From contig NZ_CP115757.1 of assembly GCF_027912675.1 (NCBI RefSeq), forward strand, positions 1,798,001 to 1,862,000: a stretch of 64,000 nucleotides of DNA, read 5' to 3'. The position numbers were made by a program, and so were the translations under genes. The notes under the pieces are model-generated. The model made no database searches, was not told where the DNA came from, and was given only the letters and a program-made list of their open reading frames with translations. This stretch comes from Paracoccus sp. SCSIO 75233 (GTDB taxonomy: Bacteria > Pseudomonadota > Alphaproteobacteria > Rhodobacterales > Rhodobacteraceae). Positions 37,666-47,713 of this stretch are shown piece after piece; the stretch's first letter is position 1, and the number at the start of each line of letters is the position of its first letter.

Positions 37666-38117
37666 TACGCTTGCTCCTCTGCGGTGTCTGCCTTGGCGGT
37701 CTTGCGGGAAGCTTTCTTGGCTTCCGCCGCAGCCGCGGCAGCGGCCGGATCGACCTCGCGCAGCTTGATGGTGATTTCCGAGAACGGCTTCATGATGCGA
37801 CCGTAACGGCCACGCGCCCGCGGACGGCCACGCTTCATCACCAGGTTCTTGCCAACCCAGGCTTCGGCAACCACGAGGTTGTCGACGTCGAGGTTATGGT
37901 TGTTCTCGGCATTCGCGATGGCCGATTGCAGCAGCTTCTTCACATCGCCCGCGACGCGGCGCTTGGAGAAGGTCAGATCGTTCAGAGCCTTCTCGACCTT
38001 CTTGCCGCGGATCAGACCGGCAACGACATTCAGCTTCTGCGGGCTGACACGAACCATGCGCGCCTTCGCCATCGCTTCGTTATCCGCCACGCGGCGCGGA
38101 TTCTTTTCCTTACCCAT
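37665..38117 (-). CDS. rplV: 50S ribosomal protein L22
   Basis: The 150-residue protein contains the L22 core ([34 protein letters not shown]) and the exit-tunnel hairpin region ([26 protein letters not shown]). It has an Ala/Lys-rich C-terminal tail of about 25 residues absent from the E. coli protein. The start could also be one of two internal methionines. Confidence 0.96.
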   Translation of the reverse strand: MGKEKNPRRVADNEAMAKARMVRVSPQKLNVVAGLIRGKKVEKALNDLTFSKRRVAGDVKKLLQSAIANAENNHNLDVDNLVVAEAWVGKNLVMKRGRPRARGRYGRIMKPFSEITIKLREVDPAAAAAAAEAKKASRKTAKADTAEEQA

Positions 38118-38122
38118 GACGA

Positions 38123-38401
38123 TTACTTCCTTTTCGCTTTCTTGTCGGCCGCGTGACCGTAATAGGTCCGGGTCGGCGAGTACTCACCGAATTTCTGACC
38201 GATCATGTCTTCGGAGACGGAAACGGGGATATGCTTATGCCCGTTATAGACGCCGAAGGTCAGACCGACGAATTGCGGCAGAATGGTCGAACGACGCGAC
38301 CAGATCTTGATGACATCCGATTTACCCGACTCGCGGGCTTTTTCGGCCTTTTTCAGCACATAGGCGTCAACAAAAGGCCCTTTCCAAACAGAACGTGCCA
38401 T
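38123..38401 (-). CDS. rpsS: 30S ribosomal protein S19
   Basis: The 92-residue protein begins [20 protein letters not shown] and contains [32 protein letters not shown] and [21 protein letters not shown], the S19 signature. Confidence 0.97.
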   Translation of the reverse strand: MARSVWKGPFVDAYVLKKAEKARESGKSDVIKIWSRRSTILPQFVGLTFGVYNGHKHIPVSVSEDMIGQKFGEYSPTRTYYGHAADKKAKRK

Positions 38402-38404
38402 GGA

Positions 38405-39244
38405 TTAGCGCCCCTTCTTGCGTGCGTGACGCGACCGCAGGATATATTTGTCGGTCGACTTGTTGGTGCGGGTCCGTTTGCCCTTGGTGTCTTTGCCCCA
38501 GGGCGTCACCGGCGTCCGGCCACCCGAGGTCCGGCCCTCACCACCACCATGCGGGTGGTCGATCGGGTTCATGGCGACACCGCGCACGCTCGGGCGGATG
38601 CCCTTGTGACGGTTGCGGCCAGCCTTGCCGAAATCCTGGTTCGAGTGATCGGGGTTCGACACGGCACCGATGGTGGCCATGCATTCCTGACGGACCATGC
38701 GCAGCTCGCCCGAGGACAGGCGGATCTGGGCGTAACCGCCATCGCGGCCCACGAACTGGGCGTAGGTGCCGGCGGAACGCGCGACCTGACCGCCCTTGCC
38801 GGGCTTCAGTTCCACGTTGTGAACAATGGTGCCGATCGGCATGCCCGAAAACGGCATAGCGTTGCCCGGCTTGACGTCCACACGCTCGCCCGCGACGACC
38901 TTGTCGCCCACGGCCAGACGCTGCGGTGCCAGGATATAAGCCTGCTCGCCATCGTCATATTTGATCAGCGCGATGAACGCAGTGCGGTTGGGATCGTATT
39001 CGATCCGCTCGACCGTGCCCGAGACATCGAACTTGGTGCGCTTGAAATCGACGATGCGATACAGGCGCTTTGCCCCGCCGCCCTTGCGGCGCATGGTGAT
39101 CCGTCCGGTGTTGTTCCGGCCGCCCTTCTTGGTCAGACCCTCGGTGAGGGTTTTGACCGGACGACCTTTCCAAAGCTCCGAACGGTCGATCAGAACCAGC
39201 CCGCGCTGGCCAGGCGTCGTCGGTTTATACGACTTGAGTGCCAT
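38405..39244 (-). CDS. rplB: 50S ribosomal protein L2
   Basis: The 279-residue protein begins [20 protein letters not shown]. It has the L2 RNA-binding domain and the conserved C-terminal peptidyl-transferase-proximal segment [23 protein letters not shown], including the essential histidine in that block. Confidence 0.97.
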   Translation of the reverse strand: MALKSYKPTTPGQRGLVLIDRSELWKGRPVKTLTEGLTKKGGRNNTGRITMRRKGGGAKRLYRIVDFKRTKFDVSGTVERIEYDPNRTAFIALIKYDDGEQAYILAPQRLAVGDKVVAGERVDVKPGNAMPFSGMPIGTIVHNVELKPGKGGQVARSAGTYAQFVGRDGGYAQIRLSSGELRMVRQECMATIGAVSNPDHSNQDFGKAGRNRHKGIRPSVRGVAMNPIDHPHGGGEGRTSGGRTPVTPWGKDTKGKRTRTNKSTDKYILRSRHARKKGR

Positions 39245-39325
39245 CTTTCTGTCTTCCGTTGCTTTGTTTCGTCAAAAACTCATGCGGCCCCCGGTTGACC
39301 CGGAGACCGCGATCCTTCGCCTCGA

Positions 39326-39622
39326 TCAGAGTCCGGTGGACACGTCGATCGAATTGCCTTCTTCCAGCGTGACATAGGCTTTCTTCACGTCCGAACGGAC
39401 GCCGGGGCGGCCGCGGAAACGCTTGGTCTTGCCTTTGGTCACGGTGGTGTTGACCGCTTTCACCTTGACGTCGAACAGGGTTTCCACAGCTTCCTTGATC
39501 TGCGGCTTGTTCGCGTCGATCGCCACTTCGAAAACGAAGGCGTTGCTTTCGCCCGCCAGGGTCGATTTCTCGGTGATGATCGGCTTGCGGATCACGTCGT
39601 AATGTTCAGCTTTCGCGCTCAT
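39326..39622 (-). CDS. rplW: 50S ribosomal protein L23
   Basis: The 98-residue protein begins [20 protein letters not shown] and contains [31 protein letters not shown]. It lies at the tunnel exit and docks trigger factor and SRP. It overlaps rplD by ATGA. Confidence 0.97.
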   Translation of the reverse strand: MSAKAEHYDVIRKPIITEKSTLAGESNAFVFEVAIDANKPQIKEAVETLFDVKVKAVNTTVTKGKTKRFRGRPGVRSDVKKAYVTLEEGNSIDVSTGL

Positions 39623-40239
39623 TTCAGGCGAGCCTCCAGAGCTTCGACACCCGCCCGCGTGATGACCAGAGTATCACGCTTGAGAATGTCATAGACGTTT
39701 GCACCCATCGAGGGCAGCACATCGACCCCGTCGAGGTTCCGCGCGGCGCGGGCAAAGCCCTCGTTCACGTCGGCACCGTCGATGACCAGCACGCGCTTCC
39801 AGCCGTTTTCCTTCACGGCCTTGGCGACGGCAGCGGTCTTGGCGTCAGCGATGTTCAGATCCTCGACCACGACCAGCTCACCCGCCGTGGCTTTCGCCGA
39901 CAGGGCGTGCTTAAGGCCAAGCGCGCGGACCTTTTTCGGCAGGTCGAACGCATGGCTGCGTGGGGTCGGACCCTTGTAGACACCACCCTTGCGGAAGATC
40001 GGCGCCTTGCGGGAACCGTGACGTGCGCCGCCGGTGCCTTTCTGGCGATAGATCTTCTTGGTCGAGTAGCTGACTTCGGACTTGGTCAGAACCGAGTGGG
40101 TCCCCTGCTGCGCCTTGGCGCGCTGCCAGCGGACGACACGTTGCAGGATGTCGCCGCGCGGCTCCAGCCCGAAAATCTCGTCGGCCAGCTCGATGGACCC
40201 GGCCTTACCGGAGTCCAGCTTGATCACATCGAGTTTCAT
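39619..40239 (-). CDS. rplD: 50S ribosomal protein L4
   Basis: The 206-residue protein contains the tunnel-lining loop ([33 protein letters not shown]) and [19 protein letters not shown]. coli L4 also represses the S10 operon; no equivalent leader can be recognised here. It overlaps rplC and rplW by ATGA. Confidence 0.97.
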   Translation of the reverse strand: MKLDVIKLDSGKAGSIELADEIFGLEPRGDILQRVVRWQRAKAQQGTHSVLTKSEVSYSTKKIYRQKGTGGARHGSRKAPIFRKGGVYKGPTPRSHAFDLPKKVRALGLKHALSAKATAGELVVVEDLNIADAKTAAVAKAVKENGWKRVLVIDGADVNEGFARAARNLDGVDVLPSMGANVYDILKRDTLVITRAGVEALEARLK

Positions 40240-41111
40240 TCCTTGTTCTCCCCTTCCGGAGCGGCGTCGTCAGCCCCGCCCTCGTCAGCCTTGTCGGCTT
40301 CGATCGAGGCTTCGGCTTCCTTCAGCGCGGCTTCCTGCTCGGCGGCGGCGGCTTCTTCAGCGGCCTTGCGCGCGGCTTCTTCCTCGGCGGCAGCGGCTGC
40401 TGCGGCTTCCTCGGCGATACGCTGCGCTTCTTTCAGCTTCGAACGGGTCGCAGCCGGGGTGATCAGGTTCTCGGGCAGCTCTTTCTTGACGGCATCCTTG
40501 ACGATGACCCAGCCACCTTTGGAACCCGGAACCGAACCCTTGACCATGATCAGGCCACGGTCGGTGTCGGTCTTGACGACCTGCAGGTTCTGGGTGGTCA
40601 CGCGAACCGCGCCCAGATGACCGGCCATCTTCTTGCCCTTGAACACCTTGCCCGGGTCCTGACACTGACCGGTCGAACCGTGCGAACGGTGGCTGATCGA
40701 CACACCGTGCGAGGCCCGCAGACCGCCAAAGTTGTGACGCTTCATCGCACCGGCAAAACCCTTACCGATGGAGGTGCCCGCAACATCGACGAACTGGCCG
40801 GCGAAATAGTGGTCAGCGATGATTTCCTCGCCCACATCGACGAGGTTGTCCTCGGAGACGCGGAACTCGGCGATCTTGCGCTTCGGCGCGACACCGGCCT
40901 TGGCGAAATGCCCGCGCAGCGGGGCCGCCACGCGCTTGGCCTTGGCGTCGCCGGCACCGAGTTGCACGGCAATATAGCCGTCCTTCTCAGCGGTGCGCTG
41001 CGAGACCACCTGCAGATTGTCCAGCTGAAGCACGGTCACCGGAACCTGGCGGCCATCTTCCATGAACAGCCGGGTCATGCCCAGCTTCTTGGCGATTACA
41101 CCTGTACGCAT
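40236..41111 (-). CDS. rplC: 50S ribosomal protein L3 with long acidic-alanine tail
   Basis: The first ~215 residues are canonical L3 ([16 protein letters not shown] at the start, then [45 protein letters not shown]). The last ~75 residues form an Ala/Glu-rich, probably helical or disordered tail beginning [20 protein letters not shown]. The total is 291 residues, against about 209 in E. coli. Such tails occur in related alphaproteobacteria. The start is fixed by the family N-terminus and a GGGGG upstream site. Confidence 0.96.
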   Translation of the reverse strand: MRTGVIAKKLGMTRLFMEDGRQVPVTVLQLDNLQVVSQRTAEKDGYIAVQLGAGDAKAKRVAAPLRGHFAKAGVAPKRKIAEFRVSEDNLVDVGEEIIADHYFAGQFVDVAGTSIGKGFAGAMKRHNFGGLRASHGVSISHRSHGSTGQCQDPGKVFKGKKMAGHLGAVRVTTQNLQVVKTDTDRGLIMVKGSVPGSKGGWVIVKDAVKKELPENLITPAATRSKLKEAQRIAEEAAAAAAAEEEAARKAAEEAAAAEQEAALKEAEASIEADKADEGGADDAAPEGENKE

Positions 41112-41121
41112 TGCCGCCCCC

Positions 41122-41430
41122 TTACACCTTGATCTCGACATCCACGCCAGCGGCGAGGTCGAGCTTCATCAGCGCGTCGACGGTCTGCGGCGTCGGATCG
41201 ACGATGTCCAGCAGACGCTTATGCGTGCGGATTTCCCACTGGTCGCGCGATTTCTTGTCGATATGCGGACCACGCAGGACGGTGAATTTCTCGATCTTGT
41301 TCGGCAGCGGGATCGGCCCGCGAACCGTGGCACCCGTGCGCTTGGCCGTGTTCACGATTTCCTGGGTGCTGGCATCCAGCACGCGATAATCGAACGCCTT
41401 GAGCCGAATGCGAATATTCTGACTTTGCAT
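41122..41430 (-). CDS. rpsJ: 30S ribosomal protein S10
   Basis: The 102-residue protein [20 protein letters not shown] contains the S10/NusE signature [35 protein letters not shown]. The ATG at 41430 has GAGGG six bases upstream; the ATG two codons earlier lies too near that site. It is the first gene of the S10 unit and also functions as an antitermination factor. Confidence 0.97.
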   Translation of the reverse strand: MQSQNIRIRLKAFDYRVLDASTQEIVNTAKRTGATVRGPIPLPNKIEKFTVLRGPHIDKKSRDQWEIRTHKRLLDIVDPTPQTVDALMKLDLAAGVDVEIKV

Positions 41431-41524
41431 CGTCATCCCTCGGAGCTTTGAGGGTTCCAGTCGAGAGGCTGACGACACACCACGCGGCGCCAGCATCGGA
41501 CCTGTATAAAAACTGCGAAGCCGC

Positions 41525-41553
41525 CCTATAGGGGGCGGCCCCGACAGATGCAA
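41525..41553 (-). promoter_or_regulatory. Candidate promoter of the S10 operon
   Basis: On the minus strand TTGCAT (41548-41553), a 17-base spacer and TATAGG (41525-41530) form a good sigma-70-like promoter about 95 bases before rpsJ. The spacer and -10 box overlap a GC palindrome (CCGCCC/GGGCGG). It lies between rpsJ and the inserted HEPN/IS segment, so the insertion should not interrupt expression. Confidence 0.55.
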
Positions 41554-41639
41554 GCGAATCCTTGTGATTCAGGCGGATTCGGTCGCGATGTGCGCGTATA
41601 GCGTCAGGTGGGGATGGGGGTCAAGGGGGGCGGGAAGCT

Positions 41640-41847
41640 CTATATTTGTCTCAAATTTCCAGTCCTTGCCCGGCTACGAGCATCATTAGCTCCCTTGCTG
41701 GTGATCAGCACCCATGTAGCAAACGCAAGCTTGTCTTTCCTTCCGACTCGATCCAGAGCGGCAATGCTGTCCTCTGCGAGCGTCGCAAAACTCAGCGCTT
41801 CAATTTTACTGATCCTAATCATCGGGTCGTAATCGGCTGAATGTCTA
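41640..41847 (-). pseudogene. 3' fragment of IS-disrupted HEPN-like gene
   Basis: This segment encodes the last ~67 residues of the protein whose 5' part is at 42699-43020. If the element is removed and one copy of the CTAG target kept, the reading frame continues exactly: FKQLQVAR joins HSADYDPMIRISKIEALSF and runs to a TAG stop after ARSRARTGNLRQI. The junction recreates an ARHxADYDP-type motif, which from memory recurs near the end of the HEPN-like helical region in related proteins. The base composition is clearly poorer in GC than the flanking ribosomal genes. Confidence 0.75.
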
Positions 41848-41908
41848 GGTCGTGTTGACAAAAGGGATTCACATCAGGCTTTGAGCATGATTCAAGCTGG
41901 CATCTGCG

Positions 41909-42340
41909 ATGGAGACCAGCTTGGCACGAGACCTTATGTCGGACGAGGAATGGACGTTCTTTGAGCGCTTCATCCTCGCCGTCCGCGCCCCGAACGGGCG
42001 TAAACCCACCAACCACCGCCTCGTTCTTGATGGGATTTTCTGGATTGCCCGAACCGGGGCGCCTTGGCGCGATCTTCCCGGGGAGTTCGGCAAGTGGTCG
42101 AGCGTCTATCGGCAATTCCGGCGCTGGACGTTGGCCGGGCTCTGGGAGGACATCATGGAGGCACTGAACCAGAGCGGAGCTGTGCCAAGCGCCCTGCAGA
42201 TGATCGACAGCACCGTAATCCGCGCCCACCATCAGGCAGCGGGCGCTAAAGGGGGACTCCACGACAGGGTTTCGGCCGTTCTCGAGGTGGCTTTACGACC
42301 AAGATCCACCTCCTCGTCAATGCACACGGGCTTCCCATGA
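41909..42340 (+). CDS. IS427-group transposase, first frame (OrfA), copy 2
   Basis: The protein is identical to OrfA of copy 1 (143 residues, METSLARDLMSDEEW start, first DDE aspartate in QMIDSTVIRAH). The frame again ends by overlapping OrfB. Because both copies keep the same two-frame layout, it is a feature of the element rather than a random mutation in one copy. Confidence 0.85.
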   Translation: METSLARDLMSDEEWTFFERFILAVRAPNGRKPTNHRLVLDGIFWIARTGAPWRDLPGEFGKWSSVYRQFRRWTLAGLWEDIMEALNQSGAVPSALQMIDSTVIRAHHQAAGAKGGLHDRVSAVLEVALRPRSTSSSMHTGFP

Positions 42341-42696
42341 GGACAGAGATCACGCCAGGCCAGACGTCGGACTATCTCGGCTTCGATCTGGTGATGGCGG
42401 ATAATCTGCCCCGCCCGAGCGTGCTGCTCGCGGATCGCGGCTACGATGCAGACAAGATCAGAGACGGCATGGAAGCGCGCAACGTCCTGCCCGTGATCCC
42501 GATGCGAAAGTCCCGCAAGAAGCGGATTGGTGTCGATCGCTCGCTGTATCGCCTGCGTAATCTGGTCGAACGCTGCTTCAACAAGCTCAAGAACGCCAGG
42601 CGTGTCGCGACCCGCTACGACAAGACGGCGGAAAGCTTCCTCGGCTTCATTGACATCACGTCGATCCGTCTCTGGATCCGCCATTTGTCAACATGA
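42337..42696 (+). CDS. IS427-group transposase, second frame (OrfB), copy 2
   Basis: The 119-residue frame is identical to OrfB of copy 1 and supplies the second aspartate (LLADRGYDADKI) and the catalytic glutamate (NLVERCFNKLK). It should be expressed as a -1 frameshift fusion with OrfA; the slip site would be the AAAGGGGG run equivalent to that in copy 1. Confidence 0.85.
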   Translation: MRTEITPGQTSDYLGFDLVMADNLPRPSVLLADRGYDADKIRDGMEARNVLPVIPMRKSRKKRIGVDRSLYRLRNLVERCFNKLKNARRVATRYDKTAESFLGFIDITSIRLWIRHLST

Positions 42697-42698
42697 CC

Positions 42699-43020
42699 TA
42701 GCAACCTGCAGCTGTTTGAACGCGTCGGCGAAATCCTTGATATCCTGGGGAAATGCAACGTTTCCTGCACCATTACACGCATTCTTCGCGGCACCATGAT
42801 CCAAGCCACGGTATACCTCTACCCATGCTTTGTTTGGGCGAGTTCTTTTCGAGGCTCCAACCAGTGCATCGGCGCAAGAACGCGCCAGATGATGGAATAC
42901 AGCATAATACGCAGCACTGACAGAGCGCCTAAGGTCGGCTTGCTTAGGCCTCCTTCCACTGGCGGAACTAAGAGATTTCGCAGAGCCAATCAGTCCCTTT
43001 GCGAGCGAGGTATCAGGCAT
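42699..43020 (-). pseudogene. 5' fragment of IS-disrupted HEPN-like gene
   Basis: The first 108 residues of a reconstructed 175-residue protein are intact here: MPDTSLAKGLIGSAKSLSSA, then the helical HEPN-like motif LRRSVSAAYYAVFHHLARSCADAL and WVEVYRGLDHGAAKNAC. HEPN proteins include RNases of toxin-antitoxin and defence systems, but the RX4-6H catalytic motif is not obvious, so activity is uncertain. Translation now runs into the insertion sequence and stops after two codons. The start codon overlaps the end of the upstream 88-codon gene by eight bases. Confidence 0.7.
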
Positions 43021-43279
43021 GAGCCTCTACGGGCCTTATCACGGGGAACACGTCCCTCATATCCTCGCCGAGTGCATCTCGTACACGGCCCGTTAAACCA
43101 AAAAACTTCCCTGCGAAGTCTGCCGCGGTAGCCTCGCGCTCCATAACGACCGTCACAAAAATCGTAACTTCCCCATCGCTCGCTCTTACTGCATCAATGC
43201 TAACTTCATGAACTTTTCTACCGATGCGCTCTCTAACCACCCGGTCAACCGCATCTGCTATTTCTCTGCTAACTTCCAC
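43013..43279 (-). CDS. Small protein of unknown function paired with the HEPN-like gene
   Basis: The family is not recognised. The 88-residue protein (VEVSREIADAVDRVVRERIG at the N-terminus, then EVSIDAVRASDGEVTIFVTVVMEREATAADFAGKFFGL) looks like a small alpha/beta domain: a helix, two or three strands, then helix and strand. It starts with GTG behind a perfect AGGAGGT site. Its last codons overlap the HEPN-like start by eight bases, so the two form a coupled pair resembling a toxin-antitoxin layout. It lacks the GSxARG motif of MNT nucleotidyltransferases that usually accompany HEPN toxins. Confidence 0.65.
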   Translation of the reverse strand: MEVSREIADAVDRVVRERIGRKVHEVSIDAVRASDGEVTIFVTVVMEREATAADFAGKFFGLTGRVRDALGEDMRDVFPVIRPVEAHA

Positions 43280-43292
43280 GCAGACCTCCTGT

Positions 43293-43307
43293 AGCTAAGA
43301 GTTAGCT
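43293..43307. promoter_or_regulatory. Palindrome upstream of the two-gene module
   Basis: AGCTAA-GAG-TTAGCT is a perfect 6-bp-arm palindrome lying a few bases upstream of the AGGAGGT ribosome-binding site of the 88-codon gene. Position and symmetry fit an operator for autoregulation, as in many two-gene modules, but nothing else supports this. Confidence 0.35.
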
Positions 43308-43353
43308 TGCACGAAGAAAGCAAAATTACCATGCACAAGTTCCCTCACAAAGC

Positions 43354-43380
43354 AAAAAGCCCGCCCCTTTCGGGACGGGC
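43354..43380 (-). terminator. Terminator of the rpsL-rpsG-fusA-tuf operon
   Basis: GCCCGCCCC (43359-43367) and GGGACGGGC (43372-43380) form a 9-bp stem with one G-U pair and a TTTC loop. On the minus strand it is followed by TTTTTGCTTTG. It separates tuf from the inserted HEPN module and the S10 operon. Confidence 0.85.
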
Positions 43381-43394
43381 CTTGTCTGTCGCGT

Positions 43395-43416
43395 GGTGCG
43401 CGTGCGCGCACCCTAC
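43395..43416 (-). repeat. GTAGGGTGCGC-type palindromic repeat after tuf
   Basis: Read on the minus strand, GTAG is followed by the palindrome GGTGCGC-GCAC-GCGCACC. It lies between the tuf stop and the operon terminator, a position matching the copy between rplP and its terminator. Confidence 0.65.
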
Positions 43417-43423
43417 GCCGTGA

Positions 43424-44599
<1,176 letters not shown>

Positions 44600-44618
44600 T
44601 GCAAAGCTCCTTTGAATG

Positions 44619-44671
44619 ACGGTGCGCTGAAGCGCACCCTACGGGTGGTAGGGTGCGCTTCAGCGCACCGT
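44619..44671. repeat. Pair of opposed GTAGGGTGCGC repeats forming a 24-bp perfect inverted repeat
   Basis: Two copies of the repeat face each other between fusA and tuf. Arms 44619-44642 and 44648-44671 are perfectly complementary over 24 bases with a five-base loop, and each arm contains its own 7-bp hairpin. No T-run follows, so it is unlikely to be a simple terminator. It could form a cruciform in DNA or a long stem in the fusA-tuf mRNA. Confidence 0.8.
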
Positions 44672-44719
44672 ACGAGTACGGGTGGAGCGGTGCGGAAGAT
44701 ATATCCCGCACCGCCTTGA

Positions 44720-46843
44720 TTACGCGTATTTCTTCTGGATTTCGTCCGAGATGTTCTGCGGCACGGCATCGTAATGGTCGAACTGCATCGTGAACACTGC
44801 GCGGCCCGAAGACATCGAGCGCAGGTTGTTGATATAGCCGAACATATTGGCCAGCGGCACGAAAGCGTCGATGACGTTCGCGTTGCCGCGGCTGTCCTGA
44901 CCACGAACCATCCCGCGACGGGAGGTCAGATCGCCGATGATCGAGCCGGTATATTCCTCCGGTGTGACCACTTCGACCTTCATGATCGGCTCCAGCAGTT
45001 TCGCACCGGCCTTGCGCAGACCTTCGCGCATCCCGGCACGGGCGGCGATTTCGAAGGCCAGAACGGACGAGTCAACATCGTGGAACGCGCCATCGATCAG
45101 CGCGACCTTGAAGTCGATCACCGGGAAGCCGGCGAGCGGACCGCTGTCCATGACCGATTTGATACCCTTCTCGACGCCCGGAATATATTCCTTCGGCACC
45201 GCACCACCGACGATACGCGATTCGAAGGAGTAACCTTCGCCCGGCTCGGTCGGGGTGATGATCAGCTTCACGCGTGCGAACTGGCCGGTACCGCCCGACT
45301 GTTTCTTATGCGTGTAGTCAATCTCGGCTTCGGTCGAGATGGTTTCGCGGTAGGCCACCTGCGGCGCACCGATATTCGCCTCGACCTTGAACTCGCGCTT
45401 CATGCGGTCGACCAGAATGTCGAGGTGAAGTTCACCCATGCCCTTCATGATCGTCTGACCCGATTCCAGATCGGTTTCGACGCGGAAGGACGGGTCTTCG
45501 GCAGCAAGGCGCTGCAACGCGAGGCCCATCTTTTCCTGGTCGGCCTTGGATTTCGGCTCCACGGCGATCTCGATGACCGGCTCGGGGAAGGTCATGGTTT
45601 CCAGAACCACCTGCTTCGACGGATCCGACAGCGTGTCGCCCGTGGTGGTTTCCTTCAGACCGGCCAGCGCGATGATGTCACCGGCATAGGCTTCCTCGAT
45701 CTCTTCGCGGTTGATGGCGTGCATCAGCATCATCCGACCGACACGCTCGCGCTTGCCCTTGGTCGAGTTCAGCATGGTGTCGCCTTTCTTCACCATACCG
45801 GAATAGATCCGGGTGAAGGTCAGCGAGCCCACGAAGGGGTCGTTCATGATCTTGAACGCCAGCGCCGAGAACGGCTCGGCATCGTCAGCCGGACGCGGGA
45901 TGTTACGCTCTTCGTTCTCGTCATCGGGCGAGAAGCCCATCAGGGTCGGCACGTCCTGCGGACCCGGCAGGAAGTCGATCACTGCGTTAAGAAGCGGCTG
46001 TACGCCTTTGTTCTTGAAAGCAGAACCGGCCAGCATCGGGAAGAAGGACAGCGACAGCGTACCTTTGCGGATCAGCTTGCGCAGCGTGTCCTCGTCGGGC
46101 TCATTGCCCTCCAGATACTGCTCCATGGCGTCATCGTCCTGCTCGACAGCAAGCTCAATCATCTTGCCGCGCCATTCGTCGGCCATGTCCTGCAGCTCGG
46201 CACGGATCGGCCGGCGCTCCCAGTTGGCGCCCAGATCTTCGCCGGTCCAGACCCATTCTTCCATGGTGATCAGGTCGATGATGCCTTCCAGCTGATCCTC
46301 GGCACCGATCGGCAGAACGATCGGGCAAGGGGTACCGCCGGTGCGTTCCTTGACCATTTTCACACAGTTGAAATAGTCGGCGCCGATCTTGTCCATCTTG
46401 TTGACGAAGACCAGCCGCGGAACCTTGTAGCGGTCGGCCTGACGCCACACCGTCTCGGTCTGCGGCTCAACACCTGCGTTACCGTCCAGCAGCGCAACCG
46501 CACCGTCGAGAACCGCCAGCGAACGCTCGACTTCAATGGTGAAGTCAACGTGGCCGGGGGTGTCGATGATGTTGAAGCGGAACTTGGTGTCCGAAGTCCC
46601 CTCCGCGCTCGGATCCTCCTGGCGCTGCCAGAAAGTCGTGGTCGCGGCCGAGGTGATGGTGATTCCGCGCTCGGCTTCCTGTTCCATCCAGTCCATCGTC
46701 GAGGCACCGTCATGGGTCTCGCCGATTTTGTGGTTCTTGCCGGTGTAGAACAGGATACGCTCGGTCATCGTGGTCTTGCCGGCATCGATGTGCGCCATGA
46801 TGCCGAAGTTACGATAACGCTGAATCGGATATTCGCGGGACAT
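44720..46843 (-). CDS. fusA: Translation elongation factor G
   Basis: The 707-residue translocase has G1 [15 protein letters not shown], the switch I region [20 protein letters not shown]3 [16 protein letters not shown] and G4 [10 protein letters not shown], followed by domains II-V and the C-terminal [22 protein letters not shown]. This is the canonical fusA of the str operon, between rpsG and tuf. Confidence 0.98.
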   Translation of the reverse strand: MSREYPIQRYRNFGIMAHIDAGKTTMTERILFYTGKNHKIGETHDGASTMDWMEQEAERGITITSAATTTFWQRQEDPSAEGTSDTKFRFNIIDTPGHVDFTIEVERSLAVLDGAVALLDGNAGVEPQTETVWRQADRYKVPRLVFVNKMDKIGADYFNCVKMVKERTGGTPCPIVLPIGAEDQLEGIIDLITMEEWVWTGEDLGANWERRPIRAELQDMADEWRGKMIELAVEQDDDAMEQYLEGNEPDEDTLRKLIRKGTLSLSFFPMLAGSAFKNKGVQPLLNAVIDFLPGPQDVPTLMGFSPDDENEERNIPRPADDAEPFSALAFKIMNDPFVGSLTFTRIYSGMVKKGDTMLNSTKGKRERVGRMMLMHAINREEIEEAYAGDIIALAGLKETTTGDTLSDPSKQVVLETMTFPEPVIEIAVEPKSKADQEKMGLALQRLAAEDPSFRVETDLESGQTIMKGMGELHLDILVDRMKREFKVEANIGAPQVAYRETISTEAEIDYTHKKQSGGTGQFARVKLIITPTEPGEGYSFESRIVGGAVPKEYIPGVEKGIKSVMDSGPLAGFPVIDFKVALIDGAFHDVDSSVLAFEIAARAGMREGLRKAGAKLLEPIMKVEVVTPEEYTGSIIGDLTSRRGMVRGQDSRGNANVIDAFVPLANMFGYINNLRSMSSGRAVFTMQFDHYDAVPQNISDEIQKKYA

Positions 46844-46858
46844 GGGAGTTCCTTCCGT

Positions 46859-47329
46859 TTACCAGCGGTAATGGCTGAACGCTTTGTTCGCGTCGGCCAT
46901 CTTGTGGGTGTCTTCGCGCTTCTTAACGGCGGTGCCGCGGCCATTGACGGCATCGGCAAGCTCGCCGGCGAGGCGTTCTTCCATGGTATTTTCGTTGCGG
47001 TTCTTCGCAGCGGTGATCAGCCAGCGGATGGCCAGCGCTTCGCGGCGGGTCGGGCGAACCTCGACCGGAACCTGATAGGTGGCACCACCGACGCGGCGCG
47101 AGCGCACTTCGACGGAGGGTTTCACATTGTCGAGGGCTTCGTGGAAGACTTCGACCGGCTCGCGCTTGAGCTTCGATTCAACGCGGTCCAGCGCGTTATA
47201 AACGATGCGCTCGGCAACCGATTTCTTTCCGTCAACCATCAGGTTGTTCATGAATTTCGTGAGGACGCGATCGCCGAACTTGGCGTCGGGCAGCACTTCG
47301 CGCTTCTCAGCGGCGTGACGACGTGACAT
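46859..47329 (-). CDS. rpsG: 30S ribosomal protein S7
   Basis: The 156-residue protein begins [40 protein letters not shown] and contains [30 protein letters not shown], the S7 signature. It nucleates 30S head assembly. Confidence 0.98.
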   Translation of the reverse strand: MSRRHAAEKREVLPDAKFGDRVLTKFMNNLMVDGKKSVAERIVYNALDRVESKLKREPVEVFHEALDNVKPSVEVRSRRVGGATYQVPVEVRPTRREALAIRWLITAAKNRNENTMEERLAGELADAVNGRGTAVKKREDTHKMADANKAFSHYRW

Positions 47330-47341
47330 GGATCTCTCTCC

Positions 47342-47713
47342 TTATTTCGGACGCTTCGCGCCGTATTTCGAGCGGCGCTGACGGCGGTCTTTGACGCCCT
47401 GGGTATCCAGCACACCGCGCAGGATGTGGTAACGGACACCCGGAAGGTCTTTCACACGGCCGCCACGGATCAGCACGACGCTGTGTTCCTGGAGGTTGTG
47501 CTTTTCGCCCGGAATGTAGGAGATGACCTCGAAGCCATTCGTCAGGCGCACCTTGGCGACCTTCCGCATAGCAGAGTTCGGTTTCTTCGGCGTCGTGGTA
47601 TAGACGCGCGTGCAGACGCCACGCTTCTGCGGGCATCCCTGGAGGTGCTGCGACTTAGAGCGCTGCACTTTCGGCTGCCGCGGTTTGCGGATCAGCTGTT
47701 GAATCGTCGGCAT
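47342..47713 (-). CDS. rpsL: 30S ribosomal protein S12
   Basis: The 123-residue protein begins [20 protein letters not shown]. The two lysines altered in streptomycin resistance are wild-type ([10 protein letters not shown] and GGRVKDLPG), so the strain looks sensitive at this locus. The start MPTIQQ matches the family; a longer frame has no support. It is the first gene of the str operon. Confidence 0.98.
   Translation of the reverse strand: MPTIQQLIRKPRQPKVQRSKSQHLQGCPQKRGVCTRVYTTTPKKPNSAMRKVAKVRLTNGFEVISYIPGEKHNLQEHSVVLIRGGRVKDLPGVRYHILRGVLDTQGVKDRRQRRSKYGAKRPK

Larger units (their letters stand above)
41848..42698 (+). mobile_element. IS5-family (IS427-group) insertion sequence, copy 2
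   Basis: The element is again 851 bp, with the same 15-bp terminal repeats (41848-41862 and 42684-42698) and the same CTA/TAG flanks as copy 1. It is inserted in the HEPN-like gene in the opposite transcriptional direction to that gene. The apparent identity of the two copies implies recent transposition. Confidence 0.92.

Noticed and set aside
26310..42698. Composite transposon bounded by the two IS copies
   Set aside because: The interval carries essential ribosomal genes in their normal order. Each IS copy has its own CTA/TAG flanks, which fits two separate insertions.
42699..43020. Classical HEPN/MNT toxin-antitoxin pair
   Set aside because: The partner lacks the nucleotidyltransferase GSxARG signature, and an RX4-6H catalytic motif is not clear in the HEPN-like protein.
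44774..47326. Long plus-strand open frame (850 codons) opposite fusA and rpsG
   Set aside because: It is antisense to strongly conserved genes. Its protein is rich in His, Arg, Gln and Asp with no recognisable domain, as expected for antisense frames in GC-rich DNA. The same applies to similar frames opposite dnaE, ilvC, the MotB-like gene and the phn genes.
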